A DNA stretch of 64,000 nt from Prosthecobacter sp. (GCA_030827515.1 JAUREI010000001.1:42158-106157), one strand, 5' to 3'; counted from the first letter of the stretch, positions 40,815 to 50,696 are shown. Made by a program: numbers and translations. The notes: generated by a model from the sequence alone, not told the origin.

Positions 40815-42071
40815 ATGAAGCACCGCCTCCTCCTTCTGAGCTCACTCTCTGCCTGCAGCCTGACTCTTCAGGGTCACGATCAATTCGAACAGTTGCGTCA
40901 GGGGCGCTACGCCTACACGCCCTTCACCGCCCTTTCTTCTCCCGTGGTCCTGCCCATGGACGGCAAGGTTGAAGAGGCCGACTGGCTGACAGGTTTGGAT
41001 GTCAGCGTGGCCGACCTGATCTTTCCCCATGTCCACATGGACACTGCCTATGGCACCGCCTCGCTCCCTCAGGAGGAACTTGCCGCCGGTCATCATGACC
41101 CGATTCGCCGCGACAAGTTCACCGTGCAGAATCTCGAATTCTCCCTTTCCGGCCGGCTCAATGAGTACAACGAGTTCTTTGTCACCTATGCCGGCCCGTT
41201 CGGCGAGGGGGATGTTTATGACGGAATTTTCGAGGAATGGTTCTGGAAGCTGAAGAACCTTCCGGGGGGCTTCGAAGTGCGCGGAGGCCGGGTTTACAAC
41301 CGCTTTGGCATCCAAAACACCTATCATGTTCACGGATTCGACTGGGTTGACCAGTATCTCGTCAACACGCGCATGTTTGGCGACGACTCCCTGACAACGA
41401 TCGGCGCCGAAATCACCTGGCTGGCCCCCCTACCCTGGACCTCGCAGTTCGATGTCGCCATCGGCGTCGCTCCCGGCCATGACGAGCACGATCACGGCGT
41501 CTTTGGTGGTCGCTTCAATCCCGATGAATCCCACTTTGCCGAGGACGAAACCGTGGCCGTCGCCAACTGGACCAACGTCTGGAACTGGAATGACTTCCAT
41601 CAGTTCCGTGGTGGCGTCTCCGGCGCCTGGGGTGAGAATCATTCAGGCTTCGACACCAGCGTTTACGGGGCACACTTTGAGTACCAGTGGCGCCAAAACG
41701 GCTTCGATCCCGGCGGTCGCTATTTCCGCGTCCGTTCCGAGGCGATGCTCAGCGATTTCCAGGTCGAGGATGAATTCGGCCTGACCGACCACCCGTCCGC
41801 CCAGCGCGACTTCGGCGCCTACCTCAGCCTGCTCTACGGATTTGCCGACAACTTTGAACTCGGCCTGCGCGGCGACATGGTCTCCGGCAACTGGGAGACC
41901 GGACAGGACACGCGATTCCGTGTCAGCCCCGGCCTCACTTGGTATGCCAACACCGCGCGCACCCTGCGCCTCCGCCTGCAATACAACTGTGACCAATCCA
42001 ACCAGCGCGGTACCGACCACTCCGTCTGGGCCCAATGCAGCCTGACCTGGGGTGGCCCGGAGGTGCGGTGA
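40815..42071 (+). CDS. Zinc-regulated-type outer membrane protein (beta-barrel)
   Basis: Signal peptide MKHRLLLLSSLSACSLTLQG; FTVQNLEFSLSGRLNEYNEFFVTYAG...GGFEVRGGRVYNRFGIQNTYHVHGFDWVDQYLVNTRMFGDDSLTTIGAEITWLAP; His/Asp-rich GHDEHDHG. Confidence 0.75.
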   Translation: MKHRLLLLSSLSACSLTLQGHDQFEQLRQGRYAYTPFTALSSPVVLPMDGKVEEADWLTGLDVSVADLIFPHVHMDTAYGTASLPQEELAAGHHDPIRRDKFTVQNLEFSLSGRLNEYNEFFVTYAGPFGEGDVYDGIFEEWFWKLKNLPGGFEVRGGRVYNRFGIQNTYHVHGFDWVDQYLVNTRMFGDDSLTTIGAEITWLAPLPWTSQFDVAIGVAPGHDEHDHGVFGGRFNPDESHFAEDETVAVANWTNVWNWNDFHQFRGGVSGAWGENHSGFDTSVYGAHFEYQWRQNGFDPGGRYFRVRSEAMLSDFQVEDEFGLTDHPSAQRDFGAYLSLLYGFADNFELGLRGDMVSGNWETGQDTRFRVSPGLTWYANTARTLRLRLQYNCDQSNQRGTDHSVWAQCSLTWGGPEVR

Positions 42072-42123
42072 TGCCGGGAGAAGGATTTCGCCCGCACCTC
42101 CGTTGTTGAACCTGAATTACCTG

Positions 42124-43017
42124 ATGAAACTGACTCTACTGATCGTCCTGGCCGCCGTGTTCAGCCTGCCCGCCCAGGCCGCGCTCAAGGTCGCCACCCT
42201 GCACCCCCTGCTCGCCGACCTCGCCCGCCAAGTCGGCGGCGAGCGCGTGGAGGTGGTGGAAATTCTCAAGGCGGGTTCCGACATCCACCATTTCGAACCG
42301 GGTGGCCGTGACATTGCCGCGATGCGCGGCGCCCGCTACATCCTTGCCTGCGGCAAACATCTGGAATCGTATCTTGACAAGTTGCGCGACAGCGTGGGTT
42401 CAAGCATCGAGGTGATCGAGGTGGGCCGCACCATTCCCTCGCTCAAGATGGAACCTGGCCAGGAAATCTTCCTGTGCTGCCCGCACCATGCCCACAGCAG
42501 CATTGATCCCCACTGGTGGCACAGTGCCGACAACATGCGCCGGGCTGCGCGTGTCCTCGCCGCGGTCTTTGCCGAAGCCGACCCGGACGGCGAAAAGGCT
42601 TACGAGCATGCCGCCAAGGCCGCCGGCGACCGCTTTTCCCAGCTGAAAAAATGGGCACAGAACGAGATTGCGGCGATTCCGCGCGGCGATCGCAAGCTGG
42701 TCACGGCCCACGCCGCCTTCGGCTACTTTTGCAAGGAGTATGGTTTCAAGAGCCTGCCGGTTCTGGGCATCGGACGCAGCGACGACATCTCCGCCCAGTA
42801 CATCGCCCAGGCGATCCAGATCATCCGCGACAACCAGATTCGCGCCGTCTTTCCGGAGGACCAGGCCAATCCCAAGGTCATGGCGGAAATTGTCCGCAGC
42901 ACCGGCGCCAGAACCGGACGCCCGCTCATTGCCGATGGCACGGCAAGTGAGGCACACACCTTCGAGACCATGCTTGCGCACAACGTCCGCGCCATTGTGG
43001 AGGCCCTGAAACCCTGA
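42124..43017 (+). CDS. Metal ABC transporter substrate-binding protein (ZnuA/TroA cluster A-I)
   Basis: Signal peptide MKLTLLIVLAAVFSLPAQA; VATLHPLLADLARQVGGERVEVVEILKAGSDIHHFEP, CCPHHAHSSIDPHWWHSADNM, VTAHAAFGYFCKEYGF, PLIADGTASEAHTFETML. Confidence 0.92.
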   Translation: MKLTLLIVLAAVFSLPAQAALKVATLHPLLADLARQVGGERVEVVEILKAGSDIHHFEPGGRDIAAMRGARYILACGKHLESYLDKLRDSVGSSIEVIEVGRTIPSLKMEPGQEIFLCCPHHAHSSIDPHWWHSADNMRRAARVLAAVFAEADPDGEKAYEHAAKAAGDRFSQLKKWAQNEIAAIPRGDRKLVTAHAAFGYFCKEYGFKSLPVLGIGRSDDISAQYIAQAIQIIRDNQIRAVFPEDQANPKVMAEIVRSTGARTGRPLIADGTASEAHTFETMLAHNVRAIVEALKP

Positions 43018-43065
43018 TGGCGCCCGCTTGACGCCGGCGGCTTCCACCCCGACATCTCGCCTGAC

Positions 43066-43494
43066 GTGCGCGGTTCCCCTCCCATCCAGCTCTTCCTTCT
43101 GGCACTCGCCTTTGCCCTGCTGGCCTTTCCGCTCGCGCACCTGACAGGTGACGCGGAGGCGTCGGCACCGGTGTCCGCCGCAATGCCCGCGAAGTCAGAA
43201 CTTCCCGCCTTGATTCGCCTGCGTTTTGCCCACCCGCCCCGCTCGGTGAGCCTAACCCAGGAGGGTCGCGAACTGCTCACCGGTGCGGACCTGGCCACTT
43301 CACCCGTCGAACTGGAAGCGCGCCTGCGACTCGGAAGCGATGGCGAGGAGCTGCGACTGGAGGCCGCCTGGCCGGAGGGAACTCCCGACACGGCCATCAC
43401 CGTCGAAATCGAACCCGAGGGCCACGAGGCGCGCGAACAGACTCGCTGGTCCGTGGGACCGGAACTCAACGAACTGCTGCTCTTCCAATGGTAA
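43066..43494 (+). CDS. Hypothetical N-terminally anchored protein between SBP and ATPase genes
   Basis: 142 aa, one hydrophobic segment IQLFLLALAFALLAFPLA; its stop overlaps the next start codon (ATGGTAA). Confidence 0.6.
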   Translation: MRGSPPIQLFLLALAFALLAFPLAHLTGDAEASAPVSAAMPAKSELPALIRLRFAHPPRSVSLTQEGRELLTGADLATSPVELEARLRLGSDGEELRLEAAWPEGTPDTAITVEIEPEGHEAREQTRWSVGPELNELLLFQW

Positions 43495-44252
43495 AGCCCG
43501 AGGACCATGTCTGCTGGGGTGCCGGTCTCGCCCATCCCCATCACCACCGGCTGGAAGTGCGCGACCTGCAGGTCAGCTACCAGCGCGTGATGGCTCTTGA
43601 AGGCATCGGTTTCTCCAGCGAATGCGGACGCAGCATCGCCCTCATTGGCCCGAACGGCGCCGGCAAGAGCACTCTGCTCAAGTCCCTGGCGGGCCTCCTG
43701 CGGGCCGACGGGGGCAGCATCCTCTGGCGGGGCCGTCCGCTGACCCGCAGCAGCCACGAGATCGCCTATCTGCCGCAGCGCGGAGAAGTGGACTGGAATT
43801 TTCCCATCACCGTGCGCGGTCTGGTGGAAATGGGCCGCTACCCCAACCTCGGCTGGTGGCGTCCGTACTCGCGCCATGATGGCGACATCGTCCAGCGCGC
43901 CCTGCGCGCCATGAACCTGCTGGACCTTGAAGACCGGCAGATCAGCGCCCTCTCCGGCGGCCAGCAACAACGCGCCTTCATCGCCCGTGCACTCGCCCAG
44001 GAGGCCCATGTCCTGCTGCTCGACGAACCCTTCACTGGCCTCGACAAGCCCGCCCAGGAAAACCTGGCAAGGCTCTTCCGCGAACTGACCGCCGAAGGCC
44101 GACTCCTGATCGCCAGCCACCATGACCTGCAGACCGTCGGAGGGATCTTTGACGATGTCCTGCTCATCAAGCGCCGACAGATTGCCTTTGGCTCGGTGGC
44201 CGGGGCGTTCACGAAGGCCAATATCGAACTCGCCTACGAGACGGCGCCCTGA
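43488..44252 (+). CDS. Metal-type ABC transporter ATP-binding protein (ZnuC/MntB-like)
   Basis: LIGPNGAGKSTLLKSLAGLL Walker A, YLPQRGEVDWNFPITV, LSGGQQQRAFIARALAQEAHVLLLDEPFTGLD. Confidence 0.93.
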   Translation: MVKPEDHVCWGAGLAHPHHHRLEVRDLQVSYQRVMALEGIGFSSECGRSIALIGPNGAGKSTLLKSLAGLLRADGGSILWRGRPLTRSSHEIAYLPQRGEVDWNFPITVRGLVEMGRYPNLGWWRPYSRHDGDIVQRALRAMNLLDLEDRQISALSGGQQQRAFIARALAQEAHVLLLDEPFTGLDKPAQENLARLFRELTAEGRLLIASHHDLQTVGGIFDDVLLIKRRQIAFGSVAGAFTKANIELAYETAP

Positions 44253-44989
44253 GTCTCGGCCGCCGCAAGCTCACCCCGAAGCCGGCGCACAAAGGCCGCA
44301 CAGGCCGTGCCCGAACGGCGGCGAAAATCGGAGGTCGTCACGCCAAGGACACGCAGGCAATGCCGGTGATCCCAGGCCACCGCCACCGCGGTGACGGCAT
44401 GCACGGCCACGAACTGCCAACACCAGAGCCTCTGCGCCGCCGGCGTCAGCCTCAGCAGTCGCGCGGCCAGAAACTCGCGCTGAAAGGCGAGGTGGCTGAC
44501 CTCGTCACGAAGGATTTTGCCGGCAACCCTCCGCACCGCGGGGTCTCCGGCGCGCAGGTACAGCATGCCGTAGTAGACCTCGGCCACCAACTCCGCAGTA
44601 AGCAGCATCTGAATGGCGAACTCCAGTCCTGCCAGACCGCGCAGTTGGCGGAAAAGGCCGTTGCTCCACTGCTTCCGCCGCAGGCTTCCGCCAAGATGAG
44701 CGACGAGTCGCGCCAGCAGGCGGCCGTGCGATTGTTCCTCGGCAATGAAGCGGTCAATCGCTTGCGGGTAACCGCTCCAGCCGGCCTCGGCGGCCAGGCC
44801 GGCGGCGTGGCGTCGCAGGCGCGTGCCCCCGCCGGTTTCACCGAGCTGGAAAACCGCGAGCGACTCAGCTAGGGGCCGGCGCACCGATTCGGGCAACAGG
44901 CAGGCGGATCCCGGCAACGTCAGGGCATCGTTGAGCGGGGTGTTCTCTTCAAAATGGCGGGTCCAACGAATTGCATTCATGGTGGTCAT
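44234..44989 (-). CDS. Ferritin-like (diiron four-helix) domain protein
   Basis: RFIAEEQSHGRLL, ELVAEVYYGMLYLRAGDPAVRRVAGKILRDEVSHLAFQREFLA: two E...ExxH half-sites. Confidence 0.75.
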   Translation of the reverse strand: MTTMNAIRWTRHFEENTPLNDALTLPGSACLLPESVRRPLAESLAVFQLGETGGGTRLRRHAAGLAAEAGWSGYPQAIDRFIAEEQSHGRLLARLVAHLGGSLRRKQWSNGLFRQLRGLAGLEFAIQMLLTAELVAEVYYGMLYLRAGDPAVRRVAGKILRDEVSHLAFQREFLAARLLRLTPAAQRLWCWQFVAVHAVTAVAVAWDHRHCLRVLGVTTSDFRRRSGTACAAFVRRLRGELAAAETQGAVS

Positions 44990-45008
44990 GGCGTTTGTTC
45001 GGGATTGA

Positions 45009-45845
45009 TCAGGAAAAGGTTTTCAGTCGCTCGACGACGGCGGCGACGGTTTCATCCAGGGTCGACGTGCCGGCGGTGACGCCCACCTCGGCAAGGCCCG
45101 CGAACCATCCGACCTGCAATTCATCGGCGGTCTCGACCGCGAAAACCTGCACACCGAGGCCGCGCGCCTTGTCGGCAAGCTGCCGGGTGTTGTTGCTGTT
45201 GCGACCCCCAACCACGACGATGGCCTGGCAGTAACCGGCCAACTCCTCAAGGGCCGCCTGACGCTGCTTGGTTGGCCGGCAGACCGTGTCAAAAAAGCGA
45301 ACCTCGGCCGAGGGACGGGATCGTTTCAATGCGTCCAGGAGACTCAGCACCCGTTCCAGCGGCTGGGTCGTTTGTGCGACAACCCCAAAACGCGGAGTCG
45401 TTGTGGGCAGACCCGCCAAATCCTCCAGCGTGTCGATCACACAGGCAACTGGGTGATCCCCGATCAGCCCGCGCACTTCAGCATGGCCCGCCTGCCCAAT
45501 GACCACCGGGTGACAGCCCTCCGCCACCAGCAGGGCCAGCGCCTCATGCGCCTTGCGCACCAGCGGACAGGTCGTGTCGGTGATCGTATGCCCGGCCGCC
45601 AGCCAGCGGTCGCGCTCGACAGCGGCAACCCCGTGGGCGGTGATGACCACCCGCGAGGTGGCCGCCGGCGCATCCAGCGCTCCGCGTCTCACACCGACGG
45701 CCCTGAGATGGCGGTCAACGACCGGATTGTGGACGAGTTGACCGAGGACCGTGACGGGTTCCTGCGAGGCGGCGACGTGGGTGGCACGCAGGGCGTCACG
45801 GACGCCGAAACACATGCCTTGGTGACGGGCGAGATGGAGGTTCAT
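45009..45845 (-). CDS. ispH: 4-hydroxy-3-methylbut-2-enyl diphosphate reductase
   Basis: Start MNLHLARHQGMCFGVRDAL; VLGQLVHNPVV, ITAHGV, DTTCPLVRKAH, GHAEVRGLIG, FFDTVCRPTKQRQAAL: all three cluster-ligating Cys present. Confidence 0.93.
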   Translation of the reverse strand: MNLHLARHQGMCFGVRDALRATHVAASQEPVTVLGQLVHNPVVDRHLRAVGVRRGALDAPAATSRVVITAHGVAAVERDRWLAAGHTITDTTCPLVRKAHEALALLVAEGCHPVVIGQAGHAEVRGLIGDHPVACVIDTLEDLAGLPTTTPRFGVVAQTTQPLERVLSLLDALKRSRPSAEVRFFDTVCRPTKQRQAALEELAGYCQAIVVVGGRNSNNTRQLADKARGLGVQVFAVETADELQVGWFAGLAEVGVTAGTSTLDETVAAVVERLKTFS

Positions 45846-45889
45846 GCGGTTGATGGGGTGGGTGTCTTGCTTGTGGTTGTGGGTTTTTA

Positions 45890-45904
45890 CTTTGTAATAC
45901 AAAG
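45890..45904. promoter_or_regulatory. Perfect 7-1-7 palindrome CTTTGTA-A-TACAAAG upstream of ispH
   Basis: Read directly; lies between the regulator stop (45922) and ispH start (45845). Confidence 0.65.
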
Positions 45905-45921
45905 CTTAAAGGCAAAAAAGG

Positions 45922-46221
45922 TCAGCCGCGGGACGACCGCACAATCTGTTCGAGCAGGTCGAGGTAGCCCGTGAAGGCGCGCCGGCCGGAGGCGCTCAGC
46001 CGGTAACTGGTGCGGGGACGCGATCCGCTCTCATCACGGTGCTCAAGCACGTAACCTGCAGCCGCCAGGGTGCGCAGGTGGGTGATCAGGTTGCCGTCGC
46101 TCATGCCCAGTTCTGCCTTGAGATCCTGGAACGACCAGTCGCCGCGCCCGGCAAGCAGGGTCATAATCGACAGGCGACCCTTTTCATGGATCGTCTTGTC
46201 GAGTTGGCTGAAATCAATCAT
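45922..46221 (-). CDS. Winged-helix transcriptional regulator (MarR/PadR/HTH_34-like)
   Basis: 99 aa: KGRLSIMTLLAGRGDWSFQDLKAELGMSDGNLITHLRTLAAAGYVLEHRDESGSRPRTSYRLSASGRRAFTGYLDLLEQI. Confidence 0.88.
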   Translation of the reverse strand: MIDFSQLDKTIHEKGRLSIMTLLAGRGDWSFQDLKAELGMSDGNLITHLRTLAAAGYVLEHRDESGSRPRTSYRLSASGRRAFTGYLDLLEQIVRSSRG

Positions 46222-46864
46222 CGGAAGCCGGGGCGGTTGGACGACGAAGAAACACGGCGACCGCATAAGCCACGTGCAGCAGTCCGAAGGTGAGGCCCAT
46301 GACCACCGCCGCCGGCGCCTCGTCGGAGGGCAACTGGCGCACGCGGTCATCAGCCACCCAAGCGAGGAAGAGGACCAGACCCGTGACCACGAAGGCCCAA
46401 CCAAGACGAGTCAGCGAACGTGGCGAGAAACTCGCCGTCGCCAGCAGGCCTAGACCATGGCAGAGCGCCCAGATCAGCGCCCCCAGCGTGAGATTGTGCA
46501 AGCCAAGCATGAGGCCGAGTCCGAGCACCCCACCCACTCCCAGCGGCGGACACAGGGCCCGCAGCGCCGCCCGCATTCCCGGTGAAACGAACGGCCGCCC
46601 GTGGCGCAATGCCTCGCGTCGCAGCAGCGCCGTGTTGAGCGCCGAGACCAGGATCAGCAACCCCAGCCAAGACAGCACAAAGCCCTCCGGCCGGGACGCA
46701 TCGACAAGGGCCATTCCCTCGCGCAACTGCAATGTCGAGAGAGCGACGGCCAGCAGACCTCCCGCCATTGCGGCCGGGGCTGAAATGGCGCGGTAGACGT
46801 GGGCCCGCTCCATCAGTGAGCGGATGACCCGCAGGTTCTCAAGTGCATCGTCTTGGTGGCTCAT
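46214..46864 (-). CDS. Integral membrane protein upstream of and overlapping the regulator gene
   Basis: MSHQDDALENLRVIRSLMERAHVYRAISAPAAMAGGLLAVAL...; about six hydrophobic segments; 8-bp overlap with the regulator start. Confidence 0.75.
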   Translation of the reverse strand: MSHQDDALENLRVIRSLMERAHVYRAISAPAAMAGGLLAVALSTLQLREGMALVDASRPEGFVLSWLGLLILVSALNTALLRREALRHGRPFVSPGMRAALRALCPPLGVGGVLGLGLMLGLHNLTLGALIWALCHGLGLLATASFSPRSLTRLGWAFVVTGLVLFLAWVADDRVRQLPSDEAPAAVVMGLTFGLLHVAYAVAVFLRRPTAPASDD

Positions 46865-46871
46865 GAATTCA

Positions 46872-46886
46872 CTTTGTAACAAAAAG
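46872..46886. promoter_or_regulatory. Operator-like near-palindrome CTTTGTAACAAAAAG upstream of the membrane protein/regulator operon
   Basis: 13/15 match to CTTTGTAATACAAAG; shares the 9-mer ACTTTGTAA. Confidence 0.5.
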
Positions 46887-46905
46887 TAAAACCGCGCAAC
46901 AAAAA

Positions 46906-46920
46906 CTTTGCTTCACAAAG
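46906..46920. promoter_or_regulatory. Operator-like palindrome CTTTG-CTTCA-CAAAG
   Basis: 5-5-5 inverted repeat, 34 bp from the previous site; reverse complement matches CTTTGTAATACAAAG at 12/15. Confidence 0.45.
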
Positions 46921-48459
46921 TCAGATTTTCTCCCGTCCGGCAAAGGCCGGTGTCAGTTGGATCCCGGAGGCTCGTTCAAAAACGTCACCGTAGGCCAGCA
47001 GCCTCGCCTCCGACCAGGCATCCCCCATGAACGACAGACCCACAGGCAACCCATCCACCGCGCCCATCGGCACGGTCAGGTGCGGCCAGCCGGCAACCGC
47101 GGCAGGGGTCGATGCCGTACGCCCACCCCGATCGCCCTCGGCAAGCCGGATCGGCGTTGCCGGATCATTGGTGGCGCAGATCAGTGCGTCGAGACGGTGT
47201 TCCCTGAGAGTCGCGCCAATGCCCTTCGGACCTGCGAGTTCAATCGCCAGTTGTCGCGCCTCGGCGGCCTGTTCCTCGCGCCCCGCACGGCTCTCGGCCT
47301 CCTGAAAGAATTCCTGACCAAAATAAGTCAGTTCCCGATCCGCATGACTGGTGTTGTAGGCAATCACCTCGGCCAGCGAGCGAACCCTCCCGCCACGACG
47401 CTCCAGATAGGCATTGAGATCGCCGCGGAACTCGGTGAGCAACGCAAGCCAGGCCAAACCCGAAGCCTCGCGCTGATGAGGGATCTCCACGCCTTCCACC
47501 ACCACGGCGCCGGCGGCACGCAACTGACCCAGCGCCTGCTCGAGGATCTCATGCACCCTGGGGTCCTTGCCGCAGAGCGAGCGCACGACCCCGAGACGGA
47601 CGCCGCGGAGGGCGTCACCTCCCAGTCCTGCGGCATAATCGGTTTCGCGCCGCTCATCGACTCCCCCGGTCTGGGGATCCAGGGAATCCTCCCCGGCGAG
47701 GGCATTCAGCAGCAGGGCGGCATCACGAACGGTACGGGTCATCGGCCCGGCGCTGTCCTGCCAGCGGCTGAGGGGAATGATGCCGGCACGGCTGATCAAT
47801 CCCACGGTCGGCTTCAGGCCGACAATGCCACAGCAGGATGCCGGACTGACAATCGAGCCGTTGGTTTCCGTGCCAAGCGCCGCCGGTACCAGCCCAGCCG
47901 CCACCGCCGCCGCGGACCCTGAACTGGAACCGCTGGCCGTGCGACGCAGGTCGTGCGGATTGCGGGTCAGTCCGCCGCGGGCACTCCAGCCGCTGGTCGA
48001 GCGCGGGGACCGCAGGTTGGCCCACTCGCTCAGATTCGTTTTGCCAATCAGGACCGCCCCGGCCGCACGCAGTCGGGCGGCGACGGTGGCATCCCGTGCC
48101 GGTGTTGGCGCCTCCACCATGGCCAGCGAACCGGCGGTCGTGAGCATGCGATCCGCCGTGTCGATGTTGTCCTTCAGCAGGATCGGCACGCCGTGCAGGG
48201 GCGCGCGATACGCCCGCCTATCGAGTCGGCGGGCGATCTCGGCGGCGTCGGGATTGCGCTCCACCACCGCGCGCAGGGCCGGCGCTACTTGCTCGCAGGC
48301 GTCCATGCGCCTCAGGGCGTCGGCCACAAGATCCATGGCACCCCAGTCACCCGCCCTCATCCCCGCCAAATCGAGTCCTCCTTCCGGAATGCGCCGGCAC
48401 CCGGCCAACGGCGCGGCCAGGACAGCGGCGCCAGCGGAGAGGACGGCTCGCCTTTTCAT
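46921..48459 (-). CDS. Amidase signature family protein (exported / lipoprotein-like N-terminus)
   Basis: [78 protein letters not shown] (Ser-cisSer-Lys). ATGA overlap with upstream gene. Confidence 0.93.
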   Translation of the reverse strand: MKRRAVLSAGAAVLAAPLAGCRRIPEGGLDLAGMRAGDWGAMDLVADALRRMDACEQVAPALRAVVERNPDAAEIARRLDRRAYRAPLHGVPILLKDNIDTADRMLTTAGSLAMVEAPTPARDATVAARLRAAGAVLIGKTNLSEWANLRSPRSTSGWSARGGLTRNPHDLRRTASGSSSGSAAAVAAGLVPAALGTETNGSIVSPASCCGIVGLKPTVGLISRAGIIPLSRWQDSAGPMTRTVRDAALLLNALAGEDSLDPQTGGVDERRETDYAAGLGGDALRGVRLGVVRSLCGKDPRVHEILEQALGQLRAAGAVVVEGVEIPHQREASGLAWLALLTEFRGDLNAYLERRGGRVRSLAEVIAYNTSHADRELTYFGQEFFQEAESRAGREEQAAEARQLAIELAGPKGIGATLREHRLDALICATNDPATPIRLAEGDRGGRTASTPAAVAGWPHLTVPMGAVDGLPVGLSFMGDAWSEARLLAYGDVFERASGIQLTPAFAGREKI

Positions 48460-49010
48460 GGCGTCGGCAGACCGCTGATCTTGCAACCCTCGGCCCGATG
48501 CTGGGTTTCCGCCACGGCACGACCGGCCAGCACGGCTTCGAGAGCGTCGCGCAGGTCGCGGGTGGTGGCAGTGCGCTGTCGCTTTGTCGGCCCAAGATAG
48601 AGATCGTTGATGCGCCCGCGGTATTGAATGACACCCCGGGCAAAAACGACCGCCTCGGGAGTGGTCCGCGCGCCCGTCTCGGCGGCGAGCTTCTGGCCGT
48701 GATCCAGCAACACCGGCATCGTCACCTGAAACAGGTCGGCATGCTGCAGGGCGACCTCCGGCGTGACGGCGGGATCAGCGTGAACGAGATAGAAGCGTGC
48801 GGACCCGGCATGATCGGCCGCGATGCGGACGATCTCGGGCATGAAGGAACGCACGGTCGGACAGAACGGCGAGACGAAAAACAGCACCGCCGGCTGCGCA
48901 TTGGCGGCCAGTGGTGCATGCAGCCTGGAGTCGGTGTCGGGAAGCTGCAAATCGGCGGCGATCGCGCAGCCCGCAACCAGCAGGAGGAGAGAGAGAATCT
49001 TGGCCATCAT
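48456..49010 (-). CDS. Thioredoxin-fold redoxin-like exported protein
   Basis: Signal/lipobox [69 protein letters not shown]. Confidence 0.75.
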   Translation of the reverse strand: MMAKILSLLLLVAGCAIAADLQLPDTDSRLHAPLAANAQPAVLFFVSPFCPTVRSFMPEIVRIAADHAGSARFYLVHADPAVTPEVALQHADLFQVTMPVLLDHGQKLAAETGARTTPEAVVFARGVIQYRGRINDLYLGPTKRQRTATTRDLRDALEAVLAGRAVAETQHRAEGCKISGLPTP

Positions 49011-49115
49011 CGCACTCACCATCCCCCGCCCCGGGCCGGCTTGCAACGCCGGCTGGAGGGTCCCCGTGGGAAAATTGCGATTGCAAGAACGCCACCTCCG
49101 TGCGTTTTGGCGAAC

Positions 49116-50609
49116 ATGCACCGACTGCAAATCACCCTGCTGTCCGCCGTCTTCAGCCTCGGCCTGGTTCTAACCACCGCCGCCGCCCCACGGCCCAACA
49201 TCCTTTTCATCCTGACCGACGACCAGCGCTGGGATGCCCTGGGACTTGGTGGCAGCCGGCACCTGAAGACGCCCCACATGGACCGTCTTGGCCGTGAAGG
49301 CGTGCATTTCCGCAATGCCTTCTGCACGACCTCCCTATGCTCGCCCAGCCGCGCCAGCATTCTCAGCGGCCTGTATGCCCACAAGCACGGAGTCGTGAAC
49401 AATTTCACCGAGTATCCCGCCGGATTCAAAAGCTTCCCCATGGTGCTGCAGGAGCAGGGCTATGACACGGCCTACATCGGCAAGTGGCACATGGGTGAAA
49501 ACAACGATGAGCCCCGGCCGGGCTTCAACTGGTTTGTCACCCACAAGGGACAGGGCAGCTACTTCGATACCGAATTCAACTTCAACGGCACCCGCCGGGA
49601 AGTCGTCAAAGGCTACTACACCCATGTCGTCACCGGCATGGCCGAGGAATGGCTGGGCCGCAAACGCGGCGACAAACCCTGGTGCCTGATGATCGGTCAC
49701 AAGGCCCCGCATAGCTTCTATTACCCGGAACCGAAATATGAGAAGTCCTTCGAGGGCGTTCGTATCCCCTACCCCGAGTCGGCCTTCCATCTGGAGGACA
49801 AGCCAGAATGGATCACCGACCGCCTGCGCACTTGGCACGGCATCTATGGACCTCTCTTCGACTGGCGCAAGCAGTTCCCGGACGACAGCCCGGAAGCCGT
49901 CAAGGACTTCGAAGCCATGACCCGCGCTTACTGGGGAACCCTGCTTTCCGTGGACGACAGCGTCGGCCACCTCTACCAGCTTCTCCAGCAGCGCGGTGAA
50001 CTCGACAACACCGTCATCGTCTTCATGGCCGACAACGGCATCCTCAATGGCGAGCACGGCATGGTCGACAAGCGCACGATGCACGAGCCCAGCATCCGCA
50101 TCCCCCTTCTCGTCCGCTATCCAGGCCTGACGCCACCCGACCAGCCCAGAGTCATTGACCAGCAGGTTCTCACCCTGGACATGGCCCCCAGCCTGCTTGA
50201 ACTCTGCGGCGCTCCAGCGCTTCCCGACGTTCATGGCAAGTCCTGGGTCAAGCTTGTGAAATCAGGCGATCCGGACTGGCGCAAGAGCTGGCTGTATCAC
50301 TACAATTACGAAAAGCAGTTCCCCTACACCCCGAACGTTCGCGGCGTGCGCACCGAGTCCTGGAAATATGTCCATTATCCCCATGGCGACGGGAGCCCCG
50401 ACCGTCACAAGGCCGAACTCTACAACGTCGAGTTCGATCCCGAGGAACGTCACAACCTCATCGACAACCCAAAGTATGCCGGCATCGTCGCCGAACTGAA
50501 GGTTGAACTGAATCGGTTGATGACCGAAGCCGGTCTGCCCGAAGGGACTGACCGCATGCCGCTTGACGAGGGAATCAAGTCCGAACTGCCCGACAAGACC
50601 ATCCGTTAA
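49116..50609 (+). CDS. Exported type-I sulfatase (formylglycine-dependent)
   Basis: Signal peptide; [19 protein letters not shown]; FGly motif [43 protein letters not shown]. Confidence 0.94.
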   Translation: MHRLQITLLSAVFSLGLVLTTAAAPRPNILFILTDDQRWDALGLGGSRHLKTPHMDRLGREGVHFRNAFCTTSLCSPSRASILSGLYAHKHGVVNNFTEYPAGFKSFPMVLQEQGYDTAYIGKWHMGENNDEPRPGFNWFVTHKGQGSYFDTEFNFNGTRREVVKGYYTHVVTGMAEEWLGRKRGDKPWCLMIGHKAPHSFYYPEPKYEKSFEGVRIPYPESAFHLEDKPEWITDRLRTWHGIYGPLFDWRKQFPDDSPEAVKDFEAMTRAYWGTLLSVDDSVGHLYQLLQQRGELDNTVIVFMADNGILNGEHGMVDKRTMHEPSIRIPLLVRYPGLTPPDQPRVIDQQVLTLDMAPSLLELCGAPALPDVHGKSWVKLVKSGDPDWRKSWLYHYNYEKQFPYTPNVRGVRTESWKYVHYPHGDGSPDRHKAELYNVEFDPEERHNLIDNPKYAGIVAELKVELNRLMTEAGLPEGTDRMPLDEGIKSELPDKTIR

Positions 50610-50652
50610 TTGTCCCGCGTCTGGCTGGCCGGGCCAACCGGAAGAAAAGGCG

Positions 50653-50681
50653 GTGACAAGCTTTGGCCGCCAATGTATAAT
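50653..50681 (+). promoter_or_regulatory. Sigma-70-like promoter GTGACA-17-TATAAT
   Basis: -35 GTGACA 50653-50658, 17-bp spacer, -10 TATAAT 50676-50681; next ATG at 50697. Confidence 0.65.
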
Positions 50682-50696
50682 TAGGCATTCGAATCA

